NCBI GenBank assembly: GCA_001515265.1
Contig: LNDB01000009.1
Location: forward strand, 1-64,000
Direction: 5' to 3'
DNA: 64,000 bases
From: Candidatus Dichloromethanomonas elyunquensis
GTDB lineage: Bacteria; Bacillota; Desulfitobacteriia; Desulfitobacteriales; Syntrophobotulaceae
In this document: positions 24,812 through 34,075 of the stretch, in pieces
Layout: the number at the start of each line of letters is the position of its first letter
Position numbering within the stretch: the stretch's first letter is position 1
Position numbers and translations under genes: made by a program
The notes under the pieces: model-generated
What the model saw: the letters and a program-made list of their open reading frames with translations, nothing else
The model's database searches: none
Told to the model about the DNA's origin: nothing

Positions 24812-24887
24812 AATAAGAGATGGTTTAACCTCAACTAACAATTTGAAAAGAGTTAAATCTGGACGATGGAAAAGGAGTGTGATCATT

Positions 24888-25223
24888 ATGGGTTTCAGAC
24901 CGCCTGGTGGCATGGGGAATATGAATCAAATGCTGAAGCAAGCCCAGAAAATGCAGGAAAATATGATAAAAGCCAAAGAAGAAGTAGAGAAAAAGAGTGT
25001 TCAGGCTGCTTCCGGCGGCGGGATAGTTGAAGTTATAGTGAATGGCAAGATGGAATTGCTTGAATTAAAAATTAAGCCGGAAGCAATCGATCCGGATGAT
25101 GCCGAGATGTTAGAAGACCTGGTTAAAGCTGCTGTCAACCAAGGAATACGCGGTGCCCAGGCTATGGTGGAAGAAGAAATGGGCAAAGTTACCGGAGGTT
25201 TTAACATACCGGGATTATTCTAA
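24888..25223 (+). CDS. YbaB/EbfC-family nucleoid-associated protein
   Basis: 111 residues, the normal length. The N-terminus is Gly/Met-rich ([16 protein letters not shown]), followed by a helix [10 protein letters not shown] and the conserved [14 protein letters not shown] and DLVKAAVNQ segments. It is a dimeric DNA-binding protein. The ATG at 24888 follows AAAGGAGTGTGATC. It lies between dnaX and recR, the classical arrangement (yaaK in B. subtilis). Confidence 0.95.
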   Translation: MGFRPPGGMGNMNQMLKQAQKMQENMIKAKEEVEKKSVQAASGGGIVEVIVNGKMELLELKIKPEAIDPDDAEMLEDLVKAAVNQGIRGAQAMVEEEMGKVTGGFNIPGLF

Positions 25224-25259
25224 TTGAGAGGCAAAACTTTTGAGGAAGGTCCTTCAATT

Positions 25260-25856
25260 ATGGATTATTTGCATTATCCTCGGTCTTTATCCGATCTAAT
25301 CATAGCTTTTTCCCGGTTGCCCGGGGTTGGGCCCAAAACAGCCGGAAGATTGGCTTTTTTTCTCCTTCAGCATTCGGGGGAAGCGGAGGACCTGGCAGAG
25401 GCGATTCGTATAGCCCTGAGGGATATCAGACAGTGTTCGGTCTGTGGAAATTATACCGAGGAAGATCCCTGCAAGATTTGCTCAGGCCAAGGGAGAGACA
25501 AGACCATGCTCTGTGTCGTTGAACAGCCCAGGGATGTCGTGGCCCTGGAAAAGACTGGGGAATATAAAGGATTGTATCATGTTCTTCACGGGGTCCTTTC
25601 GCCTATGGAAGGAATCGGACCGGAACAATTGAATCTTTCTCCGATTTTTCAGCGCTTGGAAGGAATTAAGGAAGTGGTAGTGGCTGTAAACCCTACCGTT
25701 GAAGGAGAAGCAACAGCGCATTACCTTTCAAAGCTGCTGAAACCTTTTGGTTTAAAAGTCACACGCCTTGCACATGGTTTGCCTGTGGGCGGTGATCTGG
25801 AATATGCGGATGAAGTCACAATTGCCCGGGCTTTGGAAGGAAGACGGGTATTATAA
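25260..25856 (+). CDS. recR: recombination mediator protein RecR
   Basis: 198 residues, the family norm. It has an N-terminal HhH (RLPGVGPKTAGRLAFF), a C4 zinc finger (CSVCGNYTEEDPCKIC) and a Toprim domain (LCVVEQPRDVVALEKTG). It works with RecF/RecO to load RecA at gaps. The frame is open further upstream, but ATG 25260 gives the standard N-terminus MDYLHYPRSL and follows GAGGAAGG. Confidence 0.96.
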   Translation: MDYLHYPRSLSDLIIAFSRLPGVGPKTAGRLAFFLLQHSGEAEDLAEAIRIALRDIRQCSVCGNYTEEDPCKICSGQGRDKTMLCVVEQPRDVVALEKTGEYKGLYHVLHGVLSPMEGIGPEQLNLSPIFQRLEGIKEVVVAVNPTVEGEATAHYLSKLLKPFGLKVTRLAHGLPVGGDLEYADEVTIARALEGRRVL

Positions 25857-25944
25857 AGCAAAATCAGTTTTAATAACAGTCATGGTTCTTACTTGTCCAC
25901 TCTGCGCATAGAATGCACTAGAATGCTGAGTGGGGGAATATACC

Positions 25945-26199
25945 ATGACGTTGGTTTTTTTGGGACTGTTTATCATTCTGCTGGGGCTTGTGGTAGCAGC
26001 CTCTCTGAGGAAACCTAACAAACTCATAAAACTGCTGATACATATGCTGGGCGGGGTCGTGGGATTATGGTTGGTAGACTTGCTCCTGAGTGTCTTTGCT
26101 GTAGAAATACCGATTAATGTTTTTACGGTGAGCCTGGTTGCAATACTTGGATTTCCTGGAGTAATTGTACTTACAGCGTTGCAGCTGATTGGCGTATAG
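25945..26199 (+). CDS. bofA: BofA-family inhibitor of pro-sigma-K processing
   Basis: 84-residue membrane protein with two hydrophobic segments (about residues 1-20 and 30-75, including LLIHMLGGVVGLWLVDLL). In B. subtilis BofA blocks the SpoIVFB protease that activates sigma-K in the mother cell. The position after recR matches B. subtilis. The ATG at 25945 is 6-7 nt after GGGGG; a GTG five codons upstream overlaps that site. It marks the organism as a spore former or a descendant of one. Confidence 0.85.
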   Translation: MTLVFLGLFIILLGLVVAASLRKPNKLIKLLIHMLGGVVGLWLVDLLLSVFAVEIPINVFTVSLVAILGFPGVIVLTALQLIGV

Positions 26200-26312
26200 A
26201 TGGTTTGCACGCAGCAAAAAACAACCGATAACATGAGAAAAAGATGTGGGAAACGATAAATTTTTACAAAAAACTCCAATATCGCTACATTCTCTCGCTA
26301 ATGTGATTTTGC

Positions 26313-26342
26313 TTGACGAAAAGAAGTTTTGAAGAGTATACT
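26313..26342 (+). promoter_or_regulatory. promoter of the pyruvate oxidoreductase gene with a long leader
   Basis: TTGACG and TATACT separated by 18 bp. The start codon of the next gene is about 400 nt downstream, leaving an unusually long untranslated leader. Confidence 0.65.
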
Positions 26343-26354
26343 GTTAATTGACCA

Positions 26355-26477
26355 GGGGACTATTTTTAATATAGTTCCCTAGGTTTGTGTGCGGCAATTA
26401 TTTGAATATTCATAAAACACAAAATACACGTTTGGCTCTGCCGAAATATTCGAATATCAATTTTTGTCCTTTTGTGT
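26355..26477 (+). other. structured 5' leader ahead of the pyruvate oxidoreductase gene
   Basis: Hairpin A: GGGGACTAT (26355-26363) pairs with ATAGTTCCC (26371-26379). Stem B: ACACAAAA (26417-26424) pairs with TTTTGTGT (26470-26477) and encloses a small hairpin, TTTGGC-TCT-GCCGAA. No T-tract follows, so these are not simple terminators. I do not recognise a known riboswitch. The rest of 26200-26747 shows no convincing gene; a GTG-started 60-codon frame at 26472 lacks a ribosome binding site and protein character. Confidence 0.45.
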
Positions 26478-26747
26478 TGCAGCTTAGTATTATTTTCAAT
26501 GGCTTATCCTTATCCTTATATGTATATATATTGCTTCCGGTTCTCCAAAAATGCGGTTAACCATCAAAAGAGGAGGTGGAGGGGATTTAAACTTCATAGC
26601 AAAGTGGGTCGGGAGAAAAAAGAAGTTCAATATCATAGGTTTGTTAAAAAATAAATATGGATATGGATAATTTCGCAGTTTTAATACCGGAATTATACTG
26701 CTAGGAATATTATTTTAAATAAATTCTTATGGGGAGGAACACAACCA

Positions 26748-29700
26748 ATGGCAAAAATGAAAACCATGTCTGGAAACGAAGCCGCTGCACATGCGTCTTA
26801 TGCGTTTTCAGAGGTCGCAACCATTTATCCGATTACCCCGTCATCCGACATGGCTGAAATGGTCGATGAATGGGCAGCTCACGGCAGAAAGAATATTTTC
26901 GGTCAAACCATGCGAGTAGTTGAAATGCAGTCTGAAGCAGGCGCTGCAGGCGCATTCCACGGATCACTGCAATCAGGAGCTCTCACCACAACGTATACTG
27001 CTTCTCAGGGTCTTCTGCTCATGATTCCTAACTTGTACAAAGTTGCCGGAGAATTACTCCCTGGCGTTTTGCACGTTAGTGCACGTGCCCTTGCCGCACA
27101 TGCACTCTCGATTTTCGGAGACCATCAGGACGTTATGTCAGTCCGGATGACCGGTTTCGCAATGCTTAGCTCCGGTAGTGTTCAGGAAGCTCTGGACCTT
27201 GGCTACATCAGCCACCTGAGTTCACTTAAAGCAAGAGTACCCTTCCTTCATTTCTTTGATGGATTCAGAACTTCTCATGAAATCTCGAAGATTAACGTAA
27301 CCGATTATGAAGAAGTTGCTCCATTATTAGATCAAGATGCACTGCAAGCTTTCCGTGATAATGCTCTGAACCCTGAGCATCCGTGCCTCAGAGGTACCGC
27401 CCAAAATCCGGATATTTATTTCCAAGGCAGAGAAGCAGCGAACCGTTTCTATCAGGCAGTACCTGGAATCGTTCAAGAGTATATGGATAAATATAAAGAA
27501 ATTACCGGCCGTGAGTATAAACTCTTCCAGTACTATGGAGCACCTGATGCTGACCGTGTCATCATTGCTATGGGTTCCATCGGCGACACCATTTCCGAAA
27601 CCATCGACTACCTGGCTTCCAAAGGCGAAAAAGTCGGCGTTTTAAGAGTTCGCCTCTTCCGGCCTTTCTCAATCGATGCTTTCCTGGCGGCTATGCCGAA
27701 GACCGTTAAGAAAATTGCCGTTATTGAACGTACCAAAGAACCAGGTTCCGCAGGCGAACCTCTCTATCTGGATGTTCTGGACTGCTACTATAACCAGGAA
27801 AACAGACCTGTTATCATAGGAGGACGTTATGGACTGGGCTCCAAAGACACCACTCCTTCTCAGATCCTTGCCGTATATGAAAATCTTAAAGCTGACAAGC
27901 CCAAAAACGGATTTACCATTGGTATCGTAGATGATGTAACCTTTACTTCCTTGGAAGAAAAAGAATTTATCGATACTACGCCCGAGGGTACAATCAGCTG
28001 TCAGTTCTGGGGTCTTGGTTCCGATGGTACCGTTGGTGCCAACAAACAAGCCATTAAAATTATCGGTGACCATACCAATTTGTACGCCCAGGCTTACTTT
28101 GCGTATGACAGCAAAAAATCCGGCGGCACAACCGTTTCTCACTTAAGGTTTGGGAAAAAAGAAATTAAAGCTCCTTACCTGGTAAATACAGCTGACTATA
28201 TTGCTTGCCATAACCAAGCTTATGTAGACAAATATCATCTGCTCAAAGGTCTCAAACCAGGCGGAACCTTTGTTCTGAACTGCCAGTGGTCCCCGGAAGA
28301 GCTCGATGAAAAACTACCTGACGCATTAAAAAAAGCTATCGCTGATAAGAAAGCGCAGTTCTATATTATTGACGCTGTGAAAATCGCCCGTGAAATCGGT
28401 CTCGGCGGTAGAATTAACATGATTATGCAGTCTGCCTTCTTCAAACTTGCTAAAGTTATTCCTCTTGACGAAGCTCTGCAATACCTGAAGGATTCCGTTG
28501 TGAAGGCTTATGGTAAGAAGGGTCAAAATATTATTGACATGAACAATAAAGCCATCGAAGCCGGCTGCGATGCGGTGGTTAAGGTTAATGTTCCTGCTTC
28601 CTGGATTAGCGCTGATCCCCAAAAGGGTATCTTCCTCGGCAGCGAGAATGAACCAGAATGGATTAAGAATGTTTTCCGTGTCATCAACGCTCAAGAAGGC
28701 GACAAACTGCCCGTCAGCGCATTCAAGGGCCGTGAAGACGGGACCTTCCCCGCCGGCACCACCGCTTTCGAAAAACGCGGGATCGCCGTTGATCTTCCTG
28801 CATGGAACAAAGACAATTGCACCCAATGCAACCAATGCGCATACATCTGCCCGCATGCTTGCATCAGGGTATTCCTGGCCGATGAAGAAGAAGTTAAAAA
28901 TGCACCTGCAGGTTTCGAAACCGTTAAAGCTGTTGGCAAAGAACTTGCCGGCTTAAACTATCGTATTCAGGTCAGTCCGCTGGACTGCACAGGCTGCGGC
29001 AACTGTGTTGAAATCTGTCCGTCCAAGACCAAGGCTTTGTCCATGAAGCTTGCTGCCGAAGTGACCCCGACAGAAGCTCCTAATTGGGAGTATGCTTTGA
29101 AACTGTCAGACAAATTTGACAGAATCAGCAACCGATATACAGTTAAAAACAGCCAGTTCTTCCCGCCGTACCTCGAGTTCAGCGGTGCTTGCGCAGGCTG
29201 CGGAGAAACTCCTTACATCAAGATCCTTACCCAATTGTTCGGCGAACGTATGATGATCGCCAACGCTACCGGTTGTACCTCCATTTGGGGCGGAAGTGCA
29301 CCTTCAATTCCATATTGCACCAATAAGAAAGGTCAAGGACCTACTTGGGCCAACTCTCTGTTCGAAGACAACGCTGAGTTCGGTTATGGTATGTTCTTAG
29401 GCATTCAACAGCAGCGGATTAAAATCGGTGAAGATATGACTGCTGCTATGGAACTGGATATCCCTGCCGAATTAAAAGAAGCTTTCAAAGAATGGATCGC
29501 CAGCATGTACGATGGAAATACTTCCATCACCGCTTCCAAGAAAGTCCTTGCTGCATTCGAGAAAGTTGGTACTAACTCCAATTCGCTTCTCCAAAAGATA
29601 TATGACAAAAAAGACCTGTTCATCAAGAGATCCCAGTGGATCTTCGGCGGCGACGGCTGGGCTTATGATATCGGTTTCGGCGGTCTGGACCATGTTCTTG

Positions 29701-30284
29701 CTTCCGGTGACGATGTCAACGTTCTTGTTGTTGACACCGAAGTTTACTCCAATACCGGAGGACAATCCTCCAAGTCCACTCCACGTGCTGCAGTAGCTAA
29801 ATTCCAGGCTGCAGGTAAACAGATCCGGAAGAAAGACCTAGGGATGATGGCAATGAGCTATGGCTACGTCTATACTGCTCAGATCTGCCTCGGCGCGAGC
29901 CTGACTCAGGCTATGAAGGTCTTCCAAGAAGCAGAAGCTTACAAAGGACCGTCTCTGATTATTGCTTATGCTCCTTGTATTAACCACGGAATTAAATCCG
30001 GCATGGCAACCAGTATTACCCAGGCTAAGAGAGCTGTTGAAGCCGGTTACTGGCACCTGTACCATTACAATCCGGATCTTCTGGAAAAAGGTGAAAAACC
30101 GTTTATTCTTGATTCCAAAGAGCCAACCGCTTCCTTCAGAGACTTCATCATGTCGGAAGTGCGCTTCACTTCTCTGCTTCAGACCTTCCCCGAAACTGCA
30201 GATCAACTCTTCAAAGGCGCAGAAAAGTTTGCCGGCGAACGTCTCAAATCTTATCAGCGTCTGGCGAATCAGGATTGGAACTAA
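26748..30284 (+). CDS. nifJ: pyruvate:ferredoxin (flavodoxin) oxidoreductase, single-chain
   Basis: 1178 residues, the full length of homodimeric PFOR. It oxidises pyruvate with CoA to acetyl-CoA and CO2, reducing ferredoxin. Visible parts are the N-terminal pyruvate-binding domain (ATIYPITPSSDMAEMVDEW), the gamma domain, and two ferredoxin-type [4Fe-4S] clusters (CTQCNQCAYICPHAC and CTGCGNCVEICPSK). The TPP-domain cysteines for the proximal cluster (CAGCGETPY) and the TPP motif GDGWAYDIGFGG are also visible. Codon use is clearly more biased (C-ending codons) than in neighbours, as in highly expressed genes. It is monocistronic, with its own long leader and a terminator. It interrupts the otherwise B. 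subtilis-like gene order. Confidence 0.97.
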   Translation: MAKMKTMSGNEAAAHASYAFSEVATIYPITPSSDMAEMVDEWAAHGRKNIFGQTMRVVEMQSEAGAAGAFHGSLQSGALTTTYTASQGLLLMIPNLYKVAGELLPGVLHVSARALAAHALSIFGDHQDVMSVRMTGFAMLSSGSVQEALDLGYISHLSSLKARVPFLHFFDGFRTSHEISKINVTDYEEVAPLLDQDALQAFRDNALNPEHPCLRGTAQNPDIYFQGREAANRFYQAVPGIVQEYMDKYKEITGREYKLFQYYGAPDADRVIIAMGSIGDTISETIDYLASKGEKVGVLRVRLFRPFSIDAFLAAMPKTVKKIAVIERTKEPGSAGEPLYLDVLDCYYNQENRPVIIGGRYGLGSKDTTPSQILAVYENLKADKPKNGFTIGIVDDVTFTSLEEKEFIDTTPEGTISCQFWGLGSDGTVGANKQAIKIIGDHTNLYAQAYFAYDSKKSGGTTVSHLRFGKKEIKAPYLVNTADYIACHNQAYVDKYHLLKGLKPGGTFVLNCQWSPEELDEKLPDALKKAIADKKAQFYIIDAVKIAREIGLGGRINMIMQSAFFKLAKVIPLDEALQYLKDSVVKAYGKKGQNIIDMNNKAIEAGCDAVVKVNVPASWISADPQKGIFLGSENEPEWIKNVFRVINAQEGDKLPVSAFKGREDGTFPAGTTAFEKRGIAVDLPAWNKDNCTQCNQCAYICPHACIRVFLADEEEVKNAPAGFETVKAVGKELAGLNYRIQVSPLDCTGCGNCVEICPSKTKALSMKLAAEVTPTEAPNWEYALKLSDKFDRISNRYTVKNSQFFPPYLEFSGACAGCGETPYIKILTQLFGERMMIANATGCTSIWGGSAPSIPYCTNKKGQGPTWANSLFEDNAEFGYGMFLGIQQQRIKIGEDMTAAMELDIPAELKEAFKEWIASMYDGNTSITASKKVLAAFEKVGTNSNSLLQKIYDKKDLFIKRSQWIFGGDGWAYDIGFGGLDHVLASGDDVNVLVVDTEVYSNTGGQSSKSTPRAAVAKFQAAGKQIRKKDLGMMAMSYGYVYTAQICLGASLTQAMKVFQEAEAYKGPSLIIAYAPCINHGIKSGMATSITQAKRAVEAGYWHLYHYNPDLLEKGEKPFILDSKEPTASFRDFIMSEVRFTSLLQTFPETADQLFKGAEKFAGERLKSYQRLANQDWN

Positions 30285-30332
30285 TCCTGATCCGGCATTA
30301 CAGACCAAATTATCATAATTGGATAACCTAAA

Positions 30333-30370
30333 GGGGGGTATTGAAAAATACCCTCCTTATTTCTTGTTTT
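30333..30370 (+). terminator. terminator of the pyruvate oxidoreductase gene
   Basis: GGGGGGTATT-GAAA-AATACCCTCC stem-loop followed by TTATTTCTTGTTTT. Confidence 0.85.
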
Positions 30371-30452
30371 AAATAATGGCAAAATCCGTTAATAACGCTT
30401 TAAACGGGAAAGAATATAATAAAAAGAGGAAAACAGCAAAAGGGGATTTTTT

Positions 30453-30647
30453 ATGAATAATATTTTTCCCAAATGCGCTATTTGCGGTGAAAACCCTAAG
30501 AATGGCTTGTTCGATGGAATTCGCCTGGCTAATCGGCTGATCTGTTCATACTGTGAAGGCAGCATCATCGCATCTCAGCCGGATACAAGCGAATATCAGA
30601 GTATAGTCAACTGTATTAAAAGAATTCTATATCCGAAAGCAATGTAA
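30453..30647 (+). CDS. csfB: Gin-type anti-sigma-G factor
   Basis: 64 residues with two CxxC pairs (Cys8/Cys11 and Cys31/Cys34) that bind zinc, matching the sigma-G inhibitor Gin family (CsfB of B. subtilis). In Bacillus it holds sigma-G, and later sigma-E, inactive at the wrong time or in the wrong compartment. The ATG follows AAAGGGG. Its place before yaaO is the same as in B. subtilis. An upstream forespore-type promoter is likely but I could not define one confidently. Confidence 0.88.
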   Translation: MNNIFPKCAICGENPKNGLFDGIRLANRLICSYCEGSIIASQPDTSEYQSIVNCIKRILYPKAM

Positions 30648-30719
30648 ATAAGAAACACATGTCAAAAGCAATAAAAGTATGCTAAAATAAAATATCTTCT
30701 TTGGGTACGGAGGAGTACG

Positions 30720-32141
30720 GTGGATTCATTAGGACAAATCTTACTTGAGTATTGTTCGAAAAATAGGTACTCCTTTCATACGCCGGGGCATAAAGGAAGA
30801 AGAGATTTTTTCGCTTCTTTGTTCTTTCCTGATTTTGATGTCACCGAACTGCCAGGATTAGATATGCTTCATAATCCACAGGGCGTTATTGCCGATGCCC
30901 AAAGGCGGGCAGCTGAAGCCTATGGAGCCGAGGAGACTTATTTTTTGGTTAATGGCGCAACGGTTGGCAACCAAGCTATGTTGATGACGATTATGTCTCA
31001 ACAAAAGGGCAAGAAGGTGTGTGTGGAACGCAGAGCTCACCAATCTGTCATCAATGGTTTGGTGATTTCAGGACTGACCCCGGAATACATACCGCCCATT
31101 ATCCACCCAGATTTTAATCTTCCTTTAGGATTGGATCAAACACAATTCGCTGCTAAAATGGTGAATACCTGTGCGCTTCATATTACTTCTCCCAGTTATT
31201 ACGGAACAGTCATTGACCTTGAATCAATTATCAAGGGTAGAGACCTGGAGGCACCGGCTTTACCCATACTGGTAGATCAAGCACACGGATCCCATTACAT
31301 TGGGAATCTTTTTCCGCCCAGTGCTGTAACGCAAGGTGCAGATTTGGTGGTTCATAGTACACACAAAACTTTAAGTGCGCTAACCCAGGCAGGAATGCTC
31401 CATGTCAAGAGCGAAAGAGTTGATAGACAATTTTTAAAAAAATCTTTAGAAATTCTTCAGACATCCAGTCCCAGTTATCTACTGATGGCTTCCTTAGAAA
31501 ACGCCGTCAATGCGTATCAAAAAAAACACCTTTGGGATGATCTGTATGAGGAAGTAGCTCAATTACAAGAAAGATTGAACGGAATTTTGAGAATTCTGAC
31601 AGTTAAAGATGCCGGTAAGTATGGCATTTTTCAGGTAGACTGGTCTAAAATCCTTATTAATGTCTCATCCCTGGAAATAGATGCCGGTCAAGCTGTTCAC
31701 ATATTAAGAACTTCTTATGGGATTGAACCGGAGTTATGGGATAAGGAAAATATTCTTTTTTTATTGGGAATCGGAAATCAACCTGAAGATATCAGGATTT
31801 TGCGTAAGGCCTTAGGGGAATTGGGCAAAAGATACATCAGGAAAAATTATTCCGGAAAGAAAATCAACAATCCTCGGAATGGGATAAGGGTTTCTTTACC
31901 GCCGATGCATCTTACACCGCGTGAGGCCTGGATTACGCCAAAAAGAAACATAAAAGTAAAGGATGCTCTGGGCAAAATTTCCGGTGAAACGATCTCAGTT
32001 TACCCCCCGGGAATACCGGTCGTAGCTTCCGGAGAAGAAATTACCCCCTGTGTTCTGAATTTATTAAATGATGCAGAAGCGTATAATTGGCAGGGCTGGC
32101 AAGGATTCGAACGCGGAGAAATCCTGGTTTTGGATATTTGA
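30720..32141 (+). CDS. Orn/Lys/Arg decarboxylase family protein (YaaO-like)
   Basis: 473-residue PLP enzyme of fold type I. The N-terminus FHTPGHKGRRDFF is the group signature. The PLP-binding lysine is Lys216 in HSTHKTLSALTQAG. The C-terminal domain ends with EGEEI-type segments. It decarboxylates a basic amino acid, probably to a polyamine or cadaverine; which one is not evident. The start is GTG at 30720, 5 nt after GGAGGAG. It is followed at 14 nt by holB; the tmk gene that stands between yaaO and holB in B. subtilis is absent. Confidence 0.9.
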   Translation: MDSLGQILLEYCSKNRYSFHTPGHKGRRDFFASLFFPDFDVTELPGLDMLHNPQGVIADAQRRAAEAYGAEETYFLVNGATVGNQAMLMTIMSQQKGKKVCVERRAHQSVINGLVISGLTPEYIPPIIHPDFNLPLGLDQTQFAAKMVNTCALHITSPSYYGTVIDLESIIKGRDLEAPALPILVDQAHGSHYIGNLFPPSAVTQGADLVVHSTHKTLSALTQAGMLHVKSERVDRQFLKKSLEILQTSSPSYLLMASLENAVNAYQKKHLWDDLYEEVAQLQERLNGILRILTVKDAGKYGIFQVDWSKILINVSSLEIDAGQAVHILRTSYGIEPELWDKENILFLLGIGNQPEDIRILRKALGELGKRYIRKNYSGKKINNPRNGIRVSLPPMHLTPREAWITPKRNIKVKDALGKISGETISVYPPGIPVVASGEEITPCVLNLLNDAEAYNWQGWQGFERGEILVLDI

Positions 32142-32155
32142 GGTGATACGGCAAT

Positions 32156-33004
32156 ATGAGCATGAATTATGCCTTACTCAAAAAAGCTGTTCCGGAAGGA
32201 AAACTAGCCCACTTTCTTTTATTCCATGGAAGTGGTGCCGAGGAAAGATATAGGGCTGTTCTGGATCTGGCTCTCGTGTTAAACTGTAGAGGAGACGGGG
32301 AAAAACCATGTGGACACTGTCCTGCATGCAAGAAGATATTATCGGGAAACCACCCTGATATTCACATGGTAAAACCATTCAAAGCATCCATTGGGATTGA
32401 ACAGGTCCTTACATTTCAAAGTAAAATTTATCGCAAGACGTATGAAGGAGGATTCCGGGTTTGCCTGATGGAAGAAGCGGATAAACTTACGCTTCCTGCG
32501 GCAAATGCCCTTCTTAAAATTACAGAGGAACCACCGGAAAATACCGTTATTATTCTGAGTACATCCAATGCCGAAGGGGTTATCGGTACACTTCGGAGCC
32601 GTGCCCAAACAGTCTATTTTTCTCCGCCAAACGAAGGAGAATGGAAAGATGAAATTGAGGTTTTTCGCTTAAGCGGAGGAGATCCGGATTTAGCCCGATT
32701 AATACAGGGATATGGATATCAACAGGTCAGAAATTGGATTGAAAAATATTTAAAACTTATATATTCAGGAGACTTTTTGGAGCTATTTAAACTATTTCCA
32801 TTAGAAAAACAAGAAATACTTCTTTTGTTGCAAGTTTTGGCGCATACTTTAAAGGGAATGGTTGCAGCGAAAAAAATATCGCCTCAATTTCTTTATGAAA
32901 TAGGGGCAGCCATAGAAATGATAAGAAGGCAAGCGAACAGCAGGTTGGTACTGGAAGTACTCGCAATAAAACATATTAGACTGGGAGGAACCGAAATTGG
33001 CTAA
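32156..33004 (+). CDS. holB: DNA polymerase III subunit delta'
   Basis: 282 residues; clamp-loader subunit. It has the zinc module CGHCPACKKI, the central DALLKITEEPP-like segment (AANALLKITEEPPENT) and the sensor region STSNAEGVIGTLRSRAQ. The N-terminus HFLLFHGSGAEERYR replaces the Walker A sequence, as usual for delta'. The C-terminal part is short for the family. The ATG follows GAGGTGAT. It overlaps ricT by 8 nt. Confidence 0.9.
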   Translation: MSMNYALLKKAVPEGKLAHFLLFHGSGAEERYRAVLDLALVLNCRGDGEKPCGHCPACKKILSGNHPDIHMVKPFKASIGIEQVLTFQSKIYRKTYEGGFRVCLMEEADKLTLPAANALLKITEEPPENTVIILSTSNAEGVIGTLRSRAQTVYFSPPNEGEWKDEIEVFRLSGGDPDLARLIQGYGYQQVRNWIEKYLKLIYSGDFLELFKLFPLEKQEILLLLQVLAHTLKGMVAAKKISPQFLYEIGAAIEMIRRQANSRLVLEVLAIKHIRLGGTEIG

Positions 33005-33749
33005 AGTGGTCGGCATTCGCTTCAAAAAAGCCGGTAAAATGTATTATTTTTTACCCGGCGGATTGGATTTAAAACCGGATGATAACGTCATTGTCGAGAC
33101 AGCCAGGGGAATGGAATTTGGAAAAGTGGTTCTTCCCCTCCGAGATATACCGCCTGAAGAAGTGGTTTCACCTTTAAAGGAAGTATTAAGAAGGGCGACA
33201 TCGGAAGACGAGGAACAATTCAAATCCAATGAAAGAAAAGAAAAAGAAGCATTTCAAATTTGTCTTGCCAAAATCGCCATCCATAAGCTTCCTATGAAAT
33301 TAATTGAAGTGGAATACACCTTTGACGGTAATAAAATTATCTTTTCATTTACGGCGGAAGGAAGAGTAGACTTTAGGGAGCTGGTTAAGGATTTGGCTTC
33401 AGTCTTTCGTACGAGAATTGAGCTTAGGCAGATTGGGGTCAGGGACGAAGCCAAGATGTTAGGAGGTCTTGGTTCTTGCGGGAGAGAACTCTGCTGTGCT
33501 TCATTCCTCGGGGATTTTGAACCCGTATCTATCCGAATGGCGAAAGATCAGAATCTTTCCCTCAATCCCACCAAAATATCTGGAATCTGCGGGCGCTTAA
33601 TGTGCTGTTTGAAATATGAAAACGGTTGTTATGATTGCCAAAACAGCAATTCTCAAGGGATAAAAGAAAAAATACTTTATCCTGAAGTTTTTGATGAAGA
33701 GAGTAAAGAAGAATTGCGTAAACTTGAAGCTGAAGAAGCGGAGGAGTAG
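32997..33749 (+). CDS. ricT: PSP1-domain regulator of RNA maturation (RicT/YaaT)
   Basis: 250 residues. The PSP1 C-terminal domain carries the cysteine signature GSCGRELCC, then GICGRLMCCLKYENGCYDC, which in Bacillus ligates a [4Fe-4S] cluster in the RicA-RicF-RicT complex. That complex acts with RNase Y on mRNA processing and affects sporulation and biofilm. The start is TTG at 32997 behind GGGAGGAA and overlaps holB by 8 nt. The acidic C-terminus (KLEAEEAEE) is family-like. Confidence 0.93.
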   Translation: MAKVVGIRFKKAGKMYYFLPGGLDLKPDDNVIVETARGMEFGKVVLPLRDIPPEEVVSPLKEVLRRATSEDEEQFKSNERKEKEAFQICLAKIAIHKLPMKLIEVEYTFDGNKIIFSFTAEGRVDFRELVKDLASVFRTRIELRQIGVRDEAKMLGGLGSCGRELCCASFLGDFEPVSIRMAKDQNLSLNPTKISGICGRLMCCLKYENGCYDCQNSNSQGIKEKILYPEVFDEESKEELRKLEAEEAEE

Positions 33750-33751
33750 AA

Positions 33752-34060
33752 TTGGGGCAATTACATCAAGCGATAAGCGAAGTAGAGGAAAACTTGTCCA
33801 GGCTCTTAGGGGAAGTACGAAGCTTACGGCAATACATCGACTGTCTTGAAGATGAGAATGCGAAATTAAAGAGACAACTCTGTGCTGTTTCAGAAGCAGA
33901 CACCGCAAGGGTACAAAAAAATGCGGCAAGAATCCAAAAAGAAGCACATGAAAATCTTGAAAAATTATACAGTGAAGGTTTTCACGTTTGTCATATCTAT
34001 TTTGGCGAACCTTTGGAGGGCAGCTGCCTTTTTTGTAATGCCTTTTTAAGAAAAGGGTAA
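33752..34060 (+). CDS. yabA: replication initiation control protein YabA
   Basis: 102 residues. The N-terminal half is a leucine-zipper-type coiled coil (ISEVEENLSRLLGEVRSLRQ and on) and the C-terminal half a zinc-binding domain with CHIYFGEP and CLFCNAFL. In B. subtilis YabA bridges DnaA and DnaN and slows initiation. The start is TTG at 33752, 2 nt after the ricT stop, behind GGAGGAG. The context (holB-ricT-yabA-rsmI) is conserved. Confidence 0.93.
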   Translation: MGQLHQAISEVEENLSRLLGEVRSLRQYIDCLEDENAKLKRQLCAVSEADTARVQKNAARIQKEAHENLEKLYSEGFHVCHIYFGEPLEGSCLFCNAFLRKG

Positions 34061-34075
34061 AAGTGAGGGCACATC

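Noticed and set aside
26472-26654. 60-codon GTG frame in the pyruvate oxidoreductase leader
   Set aside because: No ribosome binding site before the GTG; composition is that of non-coding AT-rich DNA.
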